DNA from: Bisporella sp. PMI_857
Taxonomy: Eukaryota; Ascomycota; Leotiomycetes; Helotiales; Helotiaceae
Assembly: GCA_021307315.1 (NCBI GenBank)
Contig: JAJSPD010000133.1
Coordinates: forward strand, 1 to 64,000
Reading direction: 5' to 3'
Length of the DNA stretch: 64,000 bases
A program made the translations under genes and the position numbers. The notes beneath the pieces were generated by a model. It made no database searches and was not told where the DNA came from. It was given only the letters and a program-made list of their open reading frames with translations. Below are positions 1 through 9,414 of this stretch, piece by piece. Each line of letters starts with the position of its first letter. Within the stretch, counting starts at the first letter, position 1.

Positions 1-67
1 ACAACTCTGCGCCTCCATTCGTGCGTTGATTTAAGCAGACTGTAGTCGGCAAGTTGCAGTTGAAGCC

Positions 68-2224
68 ATGGCCGAAATTTCGGCATTGAGGGCCTTGGGG
101 CCATTATTGCATGCCTGTATCGCAGTATACACCACATGGAAACTCACCCAGTCTTTCGGAAGAGACTTCTTCAAGATTGAACGTATGCTCAATGCACAGT
201 ACGCCCTATTGATGCAGATCGCGTCTAGAAGGCAGGCCCAACTTGCAAAACCCATCGATCCAGACGACGACAACGATCCTGCTACAGCAGAGATTATTGG
301 CTTGGTGCAGAATGTAAAATTCACATTCGATCAGTGCGAGGAAATGATAGCAGAGTATAAAAGTATGACTTGCTGATAGGATTTTTGAATACAGATAATC
401 AGAAGTTACTGACGGATTCATTTAGGGACGCCGAACAAACTACAAAAACGCCGACCAATAATAGAGGAGTCCAATACGGTCCCAGAAATTACAGGAACTC
501 CAGAAAATGTTATTGAAAACACCAGTCCTAGCGTTACAAGCGACAGCCTTTCGCATTCGTTGTCAGGGTCTCAGCAGCTCACAAGCACACACTCACTGTC
601 AACATCAGCGACGACATCAGCAACGAGCGTCACTTCCTACATGACCATCAAGCCAGACGGAACTAAAATAACTAGCTCCAAAAAAAGAGGCAGAATTGCC
701 GAAAGGTTAAAGCCTCGCAATTGGATCCGATCAAAATCCAAGGCGAATGTGGACGACCACAAAACGGCTAGTGCGACTGAGCAGCATGAGGCAACTAAAC
801 CCGCAACCCAAAGTGCCGTTGCAGAATCGGCAAATGAGGCCATAATGAATCTTTTAACGTCTGCTGGCGCGAGTCAGGCCCAGGCGGTGGACGAAATCAG
901 CAGCCTGCAAACCAGGACAGGCTTCGAGCGCACGGTGAAATGGGCCGCTAATGACTTGAAAAAGTTTCAAGGCTACATTGATGAGCTCACAAAGTACATC
1001 GCCAGCCTTGATCGCCTTACTGAGGAACGACCAGGAAGTGGCATTATGCCGTCGTTTCGAGCTAGTCAGTCCGAAGATGATCTCCTGCGAAGCACAGTGC
1101 TCAAAACACAGGGCGCCCTGAAGCGGTTACACCAAGCCTTGAGAGCGACGAACGGTCTTAACTATCGTATCTCACTCCTCCTCTCGAGAGATTTCGAGGC
1201 AGATGCAATGCTTTTCGTAGAACGCCATGATTATCTTGGTGCGATGGACGCGAGCAAGTTTTTCTACTTTACGCTGCAGGTACATTCGCCAAAACTCCGC
1301 CCGCCTTTGGCAGAAGCTGGCAGCGTTTCGTCTGATATTTCATCAACACTTGTTGTTGAGACACCTGTTGAAACGTTCAAGCCTGAGAAGCCGCGCATCG
1401 CGGATCGCCTTGCCACTAACCTCGACAGGGCTCCGGCGTTCCCTGATGAAAGTAGAAGTGCGGACATGGAATATTTTGAGAGATGGGGAGATATTTCTTC
1501 TTTCTCGAAGTCGTCGGGCAGCCAGACCGTGAATGTACAGTCCACATTCAGAGCGAAAGCTCACTCTTGGACTAGTCTCGACACCCTTGAGAGTCACTTT
1601 AGCAAGGGGACACCTGCAGAGAGAATGACCGTTAACCAGAGGATCCAGCTAGCTCTACTCATTACATACTCTGTCCTATATCTTGCCGACATAAGGTTAT
1701 CTTGCCAACCTATCACCATTGACAAGTTCAGATACTATGTACTTACCGACGGGGAGAACACACCTTGGGACGGCTCGGATCCGCTCTTGCTACGACCTTA
1801 CCTCGACGTGGGGTTAGGGCAACGCCAACAAGGTTTCGTTCATGGGGGTAAGGAGCCTCCTCGCTCGCTGAACCCCGTTGCCGACCTGGGTTTAAGCTTG
1901 CTCCAGGCAGGCTGCTGTACGGTGTATAAGTACGATGGGACCAACCCACGCTCTCTGGCGGAAGCGCGAAATTGGGGCCTTTCTACACTGCAACTGCTTG
2001 ATAGCTGCCTTCCCGTAGGCTATACCGAGCTAGTCCGAGATTGCATCGGGTTCGAGTCACGCGCCGTGCCGGGTCAATCTAGGGAAAATCAGCGGAAGGA
2101 GACCGAGTTTTTATTAGACAAAGTGCGTAGACTCTGTGAGCTGGATAATGAGTTCAACGCTGCAACTATAGCAGGGTCAGCAGTGCTAAAACCAAAACTG
2201 ACGGGTTTCGCTATATCTAATTGA
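68..2224 (+). CDS. HeLo-domain protein with C-terminal pseudokinase-like (DUF7580-type) region
   Basis: Two exons join in frame around an intron at 363-425 (63 bp, donor GTATGA, branch CTGAC at 409-413, acceptor TTTAG), giving about 697 aa from the ATG at 68. Residues 1-130 resemble the HeLo (prion-inhibition and propagation) fold: an N-terminal helix and then the SFGRDF motif seen in HET-S-like proteins. A Ser/Thr-rich linker follows at about 145-200. The last 220 residues carry the pattern of the fungal DUF7580 pseudokinase-like region (RIQLALLITYSVLYL, then a PVADLGLSLLQAG segment and a CLPVGYTELVRDCIGFE segment). HeLo domains are membrane-acting cell-death modules in HET-S and HELLP, and that role is an inference here. 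No amyloid motif is visible. Domain assignment is by pattern recognition. Confidence 0.82.
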
Positions 2225-2872
2225 GGAAATATAAGACTCCTTTTGTTCCAGAGAGCTTACCATCCATCTGTCAACCATTACCTTGGGTAGCGGAGGGGCT
2301 TTTTCAGGACCCTCGTCAAAAGTTGACGATTTCTCGTGAAGTTATTCTTAGCTTTGCCATGGCGCGTAGCCAGGGGGCGAATAAGATTAGTGAGCTGATC
2401 TGAGCGAGCCTGAGCAGGTCAGAGCCAAGGGCGAGCCCTGCGTGAGCCGAGCCTGAGCAAAGGCAGCACTGCTTATGTGACGCATAAGGTCAGGAGGAGC
2501 AAACATTCGGGTGATATTACAGGATAATAGTACTGTAATAAGAATAGCAAATTAGTGTTTCGCTCGCTTGTGAACTACGTTAAATATTATGGGGCGTGCA
2601 GGGTTATTTCAAACTAACTAAATCCGTCGCTCACTTTGATTCGAGGTACTGATCAGCGTGGCAACCTAATCTGAATTTACACGCCACAGCAGCCACAAGG
2701 CTAATGATGATTTCCTGCATAGTGGTAACGTTTTGAAGCTCGGATAAGACCCTTTATGAAGTATTAGGGATAGTATAAGCTTAGTGTGGGAACACCCGGG
2801 TTGAGTAATTACTTATACTTTAACCCGAGGGTACGCACGCATGTGTTTCATGCGCAATGCTCGTTGAGGTTG
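2225..2872. other. Intergenic stretch without a recognisable gene
   Basis: Contains a GAGC-rich low-complexity patch (about 2396-2465, repeated GAGCCTGAGCA-like words). No supported coding region or RNA gene was seen. Confidence 0.5.
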
Positions 2873-3175
2873 ATGGATAAGTTTCAGCAACAGCAAGCCT
2901 CCAACAATGCATTGAAGAAGATGTGTGAAGAAGCTCATTCAAGAACGATCTACGAGCATACAAGGCAGAATATCAAGGGTATTAAGGGGACCAATCAAAG
3001 TTCCATCCTGGTTGGATTCATCAATATGCTTGGAGAGAAGTCGGGAATCAATCAAGATATTTCGGATGTAACTGCTGATAGTCGGAGCGTTGTAGCTGCC
3101 GGAGTCATTAAGAACATAGATTTTAAGGATTTGCGTCCAAGCAGCCCTCCTGACAATATGGGTCGTGAGAAGTAG
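2873..3175 (+). CDS. Small unrecognised protein, possibly a gene remnant
   Basis: The ATG at 2873 opens a 100-aa frame. The frame also continues upstream without a stop to 2786, so a 5' exon may be missing. The middle is a basic amphipathic helix (about residues 5-40), followed by a short hydrophobic stretch around GFINMLGEK and a DVTADSRSVVAAG segment. The latter vaguely recalls the tail of the helical N-terminal domains of fungal STAND proteins. It lies 650 bp downstream of the HeLo gene. No function can be assigned, and it may be a decayed C-terminus. Confidence 0.3.
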   Translation: MDKFQQQQASNNALKKMCEEAHSRTIYEHTRQNIKGIKGTNQSSILVGFINMLGEKSGINQDISDVTADSRSVVAAGVIKNIDFKDLRPSSPPDNMGREK

Positions 3176-4132
3176 CGAGGCATAATATTAGAACGTCTGG
3201 AACGGGTCAATTTGTATTGCGTTGAGATATCTGCAATTTCGTCCAACTAGCCGCAACTACGGGGTCTTGGTCTCGGTCTCTGACGTGTCCTGCAAGGCAT
3301 TAAAGTCACGTAAACGTGTGATATATAGATTATTTGGCTTGACACAGTACAGAACACGCGACTCTTTGTTTTAATAACTTGTTGCATAATAACTTGCTCT
3401 ACAACTTATAGTATTACATTTGCTGATCGCACACCTCCCGAAGCAGAATCTTAAGTAAGACCGTACTAAACCTCCTAAACATGCTTACTGTGAAGGTAGG
3501 TGAGCAGTTTGCGCGATGGCCGTTTTCACCACTTCTTCACAGGCTTGCAACTGCGCCAGCAAACGAGCCTCATTATTTGATTGCCACGTCAGTGGATGAT
3601 GAAACGGTCAGAAACGGCCCACCATGGCCATTTTGGGTCTACATGCAAAAACAAGTACTCGGTAAACCAAGTGGTAGGTGTGGAGTTTCTCGATTGGGAC
3701 GGGTCACATATCTGGTCGTGATAAACTCTGCACAAAAGCCTCACTTTTTAAACCGACCTTCTTGAATAGGGAACCGAAGCCTTGCGGTTCTGTAGTATTC
3801 TTGTTAAATAGACAGTATTTAGTAGTGCGTTGTGCCCTGTGTGATATTCGGGGCTACTCCTAACTTGTCATTTAAGCCTTTATTTAGCCTTGGAATCTCG
3901 GGCTTGCCAAGATCAAAGAACAATCTAGACTTAGCCTTCTTAAGCTTCAGAGCACGTAAGCACCCTACATTACTGTTGGTATGGTCCTGAGTCAATGGGG
4001 GAGTGAATGGGGGAGTGAACAAAGGGGTGTGAATGGGAGGGTGAATGGAGGAGTGAACAAAGGACTTAGTCACATGACCACCTGTAGCATATAAGAGAAC
4101 GCATTGTAGCAGTAGTAGCAATCATGAACTTT
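3176..4132. repeat. Intergenic repeat-rich stretch with a GGGGGAGTGAA minisatellite
   Basis: AT-rich DNA (about 3310-3430), then a purine-rich tandem array at about 3990-4058 built from AATGGGGGAGTG / AATGGGAGGGTG units. A GACTTAGTCACATGACC segment follows that is shared with the LTR at 14518-14708, so the array probably sits in a diverged copy of that LTR family. No convincing gene. Confidence 0.5.
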
Positions 4133-4196
4133 TACCACATTCTACTTACTAGCAACCGCGTATCAAGTACGCGGCGTTGCTACAAGTGGAGTGGTA
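4133..4196. repeat. 64-bp imperfect palindrome, LTR family E 3' hairpin, copy 1
   Basis: Begins TACCACATTCTAC and ends GTGGAGTGGTA, with inner arms AGCAACCGCGTA and TACGCGGCGTTGCT around a 5-nt loop. Homologous palindromes occur at 14639-14703 and, on the other strand, at 47436-47499. At 14639-14703 the palindrome is the 3' portion of a solo LTR with target-site duplication, so this copy is probably a remnant of the same family. Confidence 0.75.
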
Positions 4197-4513
4197 CCTT
4201 AGTTACTAATTATCTACCATTTGATATCAGAAGTTAAGCAGATCTTAGTTGCTATGTGTTTATCATTTACAAAACATCTTGTGGATGTGCTGTTGGTCAG
4301 CGGTATGCCACCAATAGCTGCGATAGGGGTGTGCCAATGCCCCATACGATAAAACATTGGATTATAGCTCAGAGGGAAAATGCGAGATGCACGCATATGC
4401 CAGCCCACCTACTAGTTCAGACAGTAGTGCATCAGAGACCTCGGACGAGTGAATGTCTTACTCGGGCAGTAGTTGGCAGTTTAGCTGAAAAGCTTACTCG
4501 TAAAGGACAGGGG

Positions 4514-4696
4514 TGTCAGAAATAGGGTTTATTAGTCAAGAGGAGTCAGTTAGAGGATCTGAGAGGGTATCACGGTGATGGAAATACAGGCTTGTATGAG
4601 CGTTGCAGATGATGATATTGTCTACAGTTCTGAGCTGTAAATGAGGGGAAATGATTTCTAGCTCCTTGGCCTACTTACGTAAGCCGATTCCTGACA
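4514..4696 (-). mobile_element. Solo LTR, copia family A
   Basis: 183 bp with TG...CA ends (TGTCAGAAATAGG to CGATTCCTGACA on the + strand). Flanked by direct 5-bp target duplications AGGGG at 4509-4513 and 4697-4701. The reverse complement matches the LTRs at 44635-44815, 47833-48017 and 50627-50779 (shared start TGTCAGGAATCGGCTTACG). The internal region is gone, as after LTR-LTR recombination. Confidence 0.93.
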
Positions 4697-4809
4697 AGGG
4701 GTTTAGTTTAGTTGCGTCACGTGGTTGGATGCAATAGCGGGGTTTTGCTAAACAGTGAAATCATTTCACTGCCAACACATGTTTCTGTTACATATACTCC
4801 TATTACACC

Positions 4810-5205
4810 ATGGCCACCCTAAGCACGCCCGAGCAGAAGCTTAGCAAAGCTGGACGGTATCTGGTTCGATATCGGACAAAACGCTCCAACAAAGGAGACG
4901 CCATCGCGGCTCAGCTTATCAAAGACCTCTGTGCACAGGAACACCTCGAAGTCGAAAAAGTTACCCACATCGGGACTTCTATAACTGATAATTATTTGCA
5001 TATTGTCTTCGACTATGGTGATCCAGGTCATACAGTTACTACTATCAATGCGTACAAAGGCAAGAAGATAAAAAGGATCTCTATCACATCTGAAATGACG
5101 GCTTACATTAACCGACGCGTCGATAACTGGATACTGCTTCACAAGACTCAGGGCATCGGATTTCCAATTAAAGACGAGGTATTTCCATATTTTATGCCAA
5201 ACTAA
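4810..5205 (+). CDS. Small uncharacterised protein (131 aa)
   Basis: The ATG at 4810 sits in a favourable context (CACCATGG). The protein is basic, with many Lys/Arg, regular beta-strand-like alternation in the middle (YLHIVFDYG) and no signal peptide or TM segment. It lies 113 bp downstream of a solo LTR, so its promoter region may be LTR-derived (inference). A 147-aa frame exists on the opposite strand over the same DNA; the + frame is preferred because of its start context. Not recognised. Confidence 0.45.
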   Translation: MATLSTPEQKLSKAGRYLVRYRTKRSNKGDAIAAQLIKDLCAQEHLEVEKVTHIGTSITDNYLHIVFDYGDPGHTVTTINAYKGKKIKRISITSEMTAYINRRVDNWILLHKTQGIGFPIKDEVFPYFMPN

Positions 5206-6253
5206 ATACTCTGGATGCAACTTATTTACAATATGACAGATATTTCCTTCCGGATCTACCAATCCTTACGCACCACATAACCTCATCCGCGAGACCGGGA
5301 GCGCGGTTCCTTCTCGACCTACTCCGACCAAAGAAGATGCCACGACTTAAACCGATAAATATACACACGTTAATGTGCCGTTGGGTTCCTTGGAATGTCT
5401 GAAAGCGGTCGCATGTTTCTAGGACTAGAGCATCGTAGTCCGAATTCTGATAAAAGACTGCTCGGGAACAAAAACGGCTTTTTTCCTCTTTACCGCTTGG
5501 ACCGGTGTCAGATCTTCTTGCTTTTCGAAAGCCTTTTCCACGGACATGATGCGCGCTATCCAGACCACAATAGCAATACCGCGCCTCCTAATAAGCTAAT
5601 CACATCTTTCATCTCCGTGCCTCCTTCCACACCAGCAACGGTCAGATCGAGAAGCGCTGGACCCGGGTAACAATGTCGGTGTAATATGTAGGCGAGCGGG
5701 AAGAAGGCGATTAAAGTTCGTCGCAGGCATTACTTTGCATGCTTCCGCCACGAGAGGAGGGCTCCTGTAATAGAAAGTTAATTGCTAGAATTCTAGACTT
5801 TTAAATACGACAAACCTTTAGTTACATAAATTATGAGGAATGCCAGTGGAGGAAATACCAAAAGCGTTAAAAAGACAGAAGCGGCGTCCATAGCCATTAT
5901 GATAATCCGGCTAGATGCGATGTATAGGCGGATGAGTTGGTTGAAGAATGAAGACTGGTGTGGAGAAAGTAGGTTGAAGGGACCACTGATGAAAGCTTTG
6001 CCTGACATTATGCAAGAGGCTGTAAAGCTACATGCAAAATAAGAACCGGCAAGGCTGCGTACAGAAAAAGTGCGCGTACAATCCGCTTTTTATTATGTTT
6101 AATAACTAAGATCTTGATCTCGGTCTCGGTCTCGGTCTCGGCTCTTTCATATCTCTTTCTATTCTTCATTAAGTCGAAGTACATGTTATGGGTATTGTAA
6201 AAGCGATTCTCAGAGGGCTTGAATATAATGAGATCCCATAATTGCTACTCGTT
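5206..6253. other. Intergenic stretch, no supported gene
   Basis: Several 60-90-codon frames occur on both strands, none with a recognisable domain. A minus frame at 5793-6008 encodes one hydrophobic segment but nothing else. A TCGGTC hexamer microsatellite occurs at about 6118-6140, and a related GGTCTCGGTCTC patch at about 3262-3280. Confidence 0.45.
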
Positions 6254-6772
6254 TTATTTTGAGAATTTCCAGAATTTCATACGTCCATCTATTACTTTGC
6301 ACCTTCCTGAACTTTGGATACTAACTGCTGACATCGACAGAACAAGTCTCGAATCCGGATTCCTGAGCCTCAAAAGACTTGGCAGAAGCAGTTGATCGGT
6401 CCATTCTTCGTTCAGCATGATTTTCCACGACTTGAAAGATACAAGACATATTCGTATCTCATTAGTATCAATATCTTGTGACGCCATCCTGTCTTTTGTC
6501 CTGCTCCACCACCACCGGGTCCCCAGAAACTGGAAACTACTTTGCTCTGTTGGCACCAATTCGAGATTGCGTCCAGCACTCCAGCATGTATTTCCAATAA
6601 TATAGCTTTCCATATAGGGTTTCCATCGCTCTATATCCGCAAACTGCGCTGGATTGAGACTGGCCGCATCATATATCCCAACTAATAACGCGAGCCTTTT
6701 TGGGACGGCGTCAAAATCCCAGCTGCGTATAGCTTTTCCCAGTTGGATAAGATATTTGCCAACAAGTATCAC
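6254..6772 (-). CDS. Uncharacterised ORF, possibly a terminal exon
   Basis: 172 codons from an in-frame start. The frame stays open further upstream to about 6907, so the true start may be spliced from an earlier exon. The product has a WWW tract, balanced charge and no known motif. It is protein-like in composition, but no family is recognised. No repeats or membrane segments were seen. Confidence 0.3.
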   Translation of the reverse strand: MILVGKYLIQLGKAIRSWDFDAVPKRLALLVGIYDAASLNPAQFADIERWKPYMESYIIGNTCWSAGRNLELVPTEQSSFQFLGTRWWWSRTKDRMASQDIDTNEIRICLVSFKSWKIMLNEEWTDQLLLPSLLRLRNPDSRLVLSMSAVSIQSSGRCKVIDGRMKFWKFSK

Positions 6773-6907
6773 CGAGATTTCCTGCTCTCGTAAAGTGGGT
6801 ACCCATTGAAGAGACGTAAAAACTTGGAGGAGAGGATTTGCATTAACAGATCTCTCGATTGGAGAAAGTTCAATTTTGAGGGCAGTGGAAAGTGTCAGAA
6901 TACCTCA

Positions 6908-7567
6908 CACGTAGCAAAAGGGGTAGTAACTGTGAGCATTGACTGTCACGTTTTTGGTTCGCTATCAGCTCTACGAGGGCCAGCCTATACAGTCGCTTGC
7001 AAAATCGGCTTCGACCCTGTTCGTCTAAAATAATTGTGAGCACAGACCACATTAGCCGCTTTGGAGCTAACACCATACACTTTTGCCATCCCATGTACAG
7101 TAGCCTACGGGGGTATCTGGTGTCCAGTACATACGCCACCCGATCGCTGGATTACTAGTCAAATATCAAGGAGTCGCTTCCAGGAGTTGCGTATGTTTGC
7201 TTCGCAACATCGAAGAATTTCCTATTCTCGACACGCATTGACCTGAATGTGACATAGGCTTTGAATTGGCGGTTTGCCAGTTCTCAAACTATTAGGATCA
7301 CTACTACCAGAGCTCCCTAAAACCTCTCCCACGAGTATCAGTGCCATCGCCGATTTCCCATGGAAATAGTGACACTTGTCAACGGGGCCGTTGATGTTCA
7401 GATGCAAGCGGTGTTAAGCACTACTACTTCGACGGTTTCCAACTCACGCTGGCTCAAATCACTCCGCCGCACTCTGTCTGACATACAAATCCCCCCTGTT
7501 CTCTCCGTTTTCTCCACCGCCACATTCACCTACATCGTCGGCTCTAGTCCTACTCTTCTTCTCTTCC
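6908..7567. other. Intergenic stretch, no supported gene
   Basis: Short overlapping frames only. The 3' half is pyrimidine-rich on the + strand (about 7470-7570). Confidence 0.4.
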
Positions 7568-8320
7568 TTATTCCAGGCTATGCTCCGCCTCCGGAACACT
7601 AATCTCAACCCCAAAACCGGCATTCCCCTCCATTCTTCTCTCACAGCTATCCTCTCCCCCTTCCACAGTCGTCCTCGTCGTCTTCTTATACTCCTTCTCC
7701 AAGCCCCTAAGCTGTTTCTCCAATAACCTCACCGCCGGTACAGACACACTCTCCCTCTCCTCCCACACAACCCTAAACCTCACCCCGCCCTCAGCCCTCA
7801 TTCTAACCCCCGTCGCAATCGTAATTACAAGACTCAGCACATCCTTCGTCTTAATAACGAAGCCCCCTTCACCCAATCGCACTGCATCCGTATCCCAGCA
7901 TATCCTCTTTAATTCGCCTGGAACTTGCTGAACAGTTGGCAATGGTTGCGCATGTACCACTGCTTGGGTTCCGTGAGCTGTTTGGATATATTCCACTTCC
8001 TGAGCTTCTTTCCTTCTTTCTCCTTCAGCATAGAAATCATCATCGCCGTCTTGCTTCGGCAGTCGGAGATCAAAAATAATATCAGCAAAAGGCTGTGTTT
8101 TTATCATTGCTTGGCGCCATGCTAGGCTGAGGGGTTGGAGGTTGAGATGTATGTGATTTGAGGACGAACGACATTCAGCGAGCGTGTTAGGGTTGGCAAG
8201 AGGTTGCAGAAGGACTAGTGTAGCGGGTGGTAGCGAAGATGCTGAGAGGTCCGAGGTTGGGAGTTTAGTTGTTATGTCGGCTAGGGCGCTGGGTGAGGTA
8301 ATGAGGAGGGACTCGACCAT
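7568..8320 (-). CDS. Uncharacterised protein (250 aa)
   Basis: Single open frame with ATG at 8318-8320 on the minus strand. The N-terminus is Ser/Pro/Leu-rich. A charged linker (KQDGDDDFYAEGERRKEAQE) lies near residues 88-107, then a region with beta-strand-like pattern, then a Lys/Arg/Glu-rich helix (LLEKQLRGLEKEYKK) near 200-215. The + strand over the same DNA is pyrimidine-rich and gives no comparable frame. No domain recognised. It is flanked by a solo LTR 190 bp upstream. Confidence 0.5.
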   Translation of the reverse strand: MVESLLITSPSALADITTKLPTSDLSASSLPPATLVLLQPLANPNTLAECRSSSNHIHLNLQPLSLAWRQAMIKTQPFADIIFDLRLPKQDGDDDFYAEGERRKEAQEVEYIQTAHGTQAVVHAQPLPTVQQVPGELKRICWDTDAVRLGEGGFVIKTKDVLSLVITIATGVRMRAEGGVRFRVVWEERESVSVPAVRLLEKQLRGLEKEYKKTTRTTVEGGEDSCERRMEGNAGFGVEISVPEAEHSLE

Positions 8321-8513
8321 AGTTGAGGAGGAGGAGGGAAGGCTGAGGATGCGAGGTGAAAAGAGAACTTCGAGGGGAGGTGAAGGTTGAGGCGGAGGAA
8401 AGTTGATAATATAAACTTGAGACTGTTAGAAGTTGTGAGCTAATCAATCGTGTGATGTTGATTTTGGCGTTAATGGCTTGACTTCGGCATTTGTCGAATG
8501 TGCGATACAATAC

Positions 8514-8748
8514 TGTTGGTAGGCAGCCACAATCATGTGAATACCCCGCGGTGCACGGACCACATGGATGTATTAGCTCTTGTACGTAGTTTAGTACTGA
8601 GAATGAATACGAGAACAAGTCAACTACCTTCAATGAGCATACTAGCACTGCGCCGAGATCGCTGTGCTATGTGCCCCGTGGGTAGCTAACCTAAGCAATT
8701 GCAAGTTATCAGAAACCAAGAAATATCACTCGTAGAGTGATACAAACA
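8514..8748 (-). mobile_element. Solo LTR, family C
   Basis: 235 bp from TGTTGGTAGGC to GTGATACAAACA on the + strand, with target duplications AATAC at 8509-8513 and 8749-8753. Read on the minus strand it starts TGTTTGTATCACTCTACGAG, a start shared with copies at 36771 and 49384. The first bases form a short hairpin (GTATCACTCTACGAGTGATAC). Confidence 0.92.
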
Positions 8749-8914
8749 AATACAATACTACTAGGTATTATAAACTGGGATGACAAACACATACGGTGTC
8801 ATCGCCAGAATCTTTCTAAGCGAAAGGGGCGAAGCGGATTTTGCAAGTGACTGTACTGTATCTAAAAAAGAGAAATACCCTAATAAGCTTGAAACGCAAA
8901 TCCCAAGACGCCTC

Positions 8915-9166
8915 TCACAGGTTGATTCCCCATTTCGTCGCCTCATCGAAAAACTTCTCCAAAACGAGATTATTACGCTCGTTCAGTCCCCCGAATATCT
9001 CCAAAGACTGAGCCTTTACCATCGGCTGTCCACTTTGTACCTGCCTAGCCCATACATTTAGCATTCTATCTAGCTCTCTCCAAGTTTGCTCTTCTGAGTT
9101 GCATATTCCAGTCATTGTCAGTGGCGGTCCAAAGCGCGACCCAGAGTCCTTCTTGACTGCATGCAT
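8915..9166 (-). pseudogene. Fragment of an uncharacterised gene
   Basis: 83 codons ending in a stop. The composition is strongly protein-like (helical, with EEQTWRELDRMLNVW and LEKFFDEATKWG). A second frame over 9030-9210 is also protein-like, suggesting an old coding sequence with a frame change or an unrecognised intron. The fragment ends 166 bp from the family C solo LTR. Not recognised. Confidence 0.35.
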
Positions 9167-9414
9167 ACGTCACCCAATCGTTTGTCTCGACGGCGAAGTT
9201 GTAGTCCGCATCGCCTCAGATGATTTTGCAGTTTGCTTGGATTCTTCGGCTTTGGGCAGAGGACATGATTGATGGAATATAGAGGTGTCTGTTGGGATTT
9301 GTAGGTTGGATTGGTTTTGTAAGAAGTTGTCGAAGGTCGAAGTAGACGACAAGATAAGGACTGGAGTACTGTGCAATTTCCATATCCGCCATAATCCTCA
9401 GGCAGAACGCCACA

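Noticed and set aside
3481..3863. Two overlapping + frames of 60-95 codons
   Set aside because: No domain, poor context, located in repeat-rich intergenic DNA.
4340..4440. Possible tRNA-like ATTATAGCTCAGAGGG segment
   Set aside because: Only a D-arm-like word is present. No acceptor stem, anticodon arm or T-arm could be folded by eye.
4819..5262. 147-codon frame on the minus strand opposite 4810-5205
   Set aside because: Less favourable start context and no features. Only one strand is likely real, and both remain weak.
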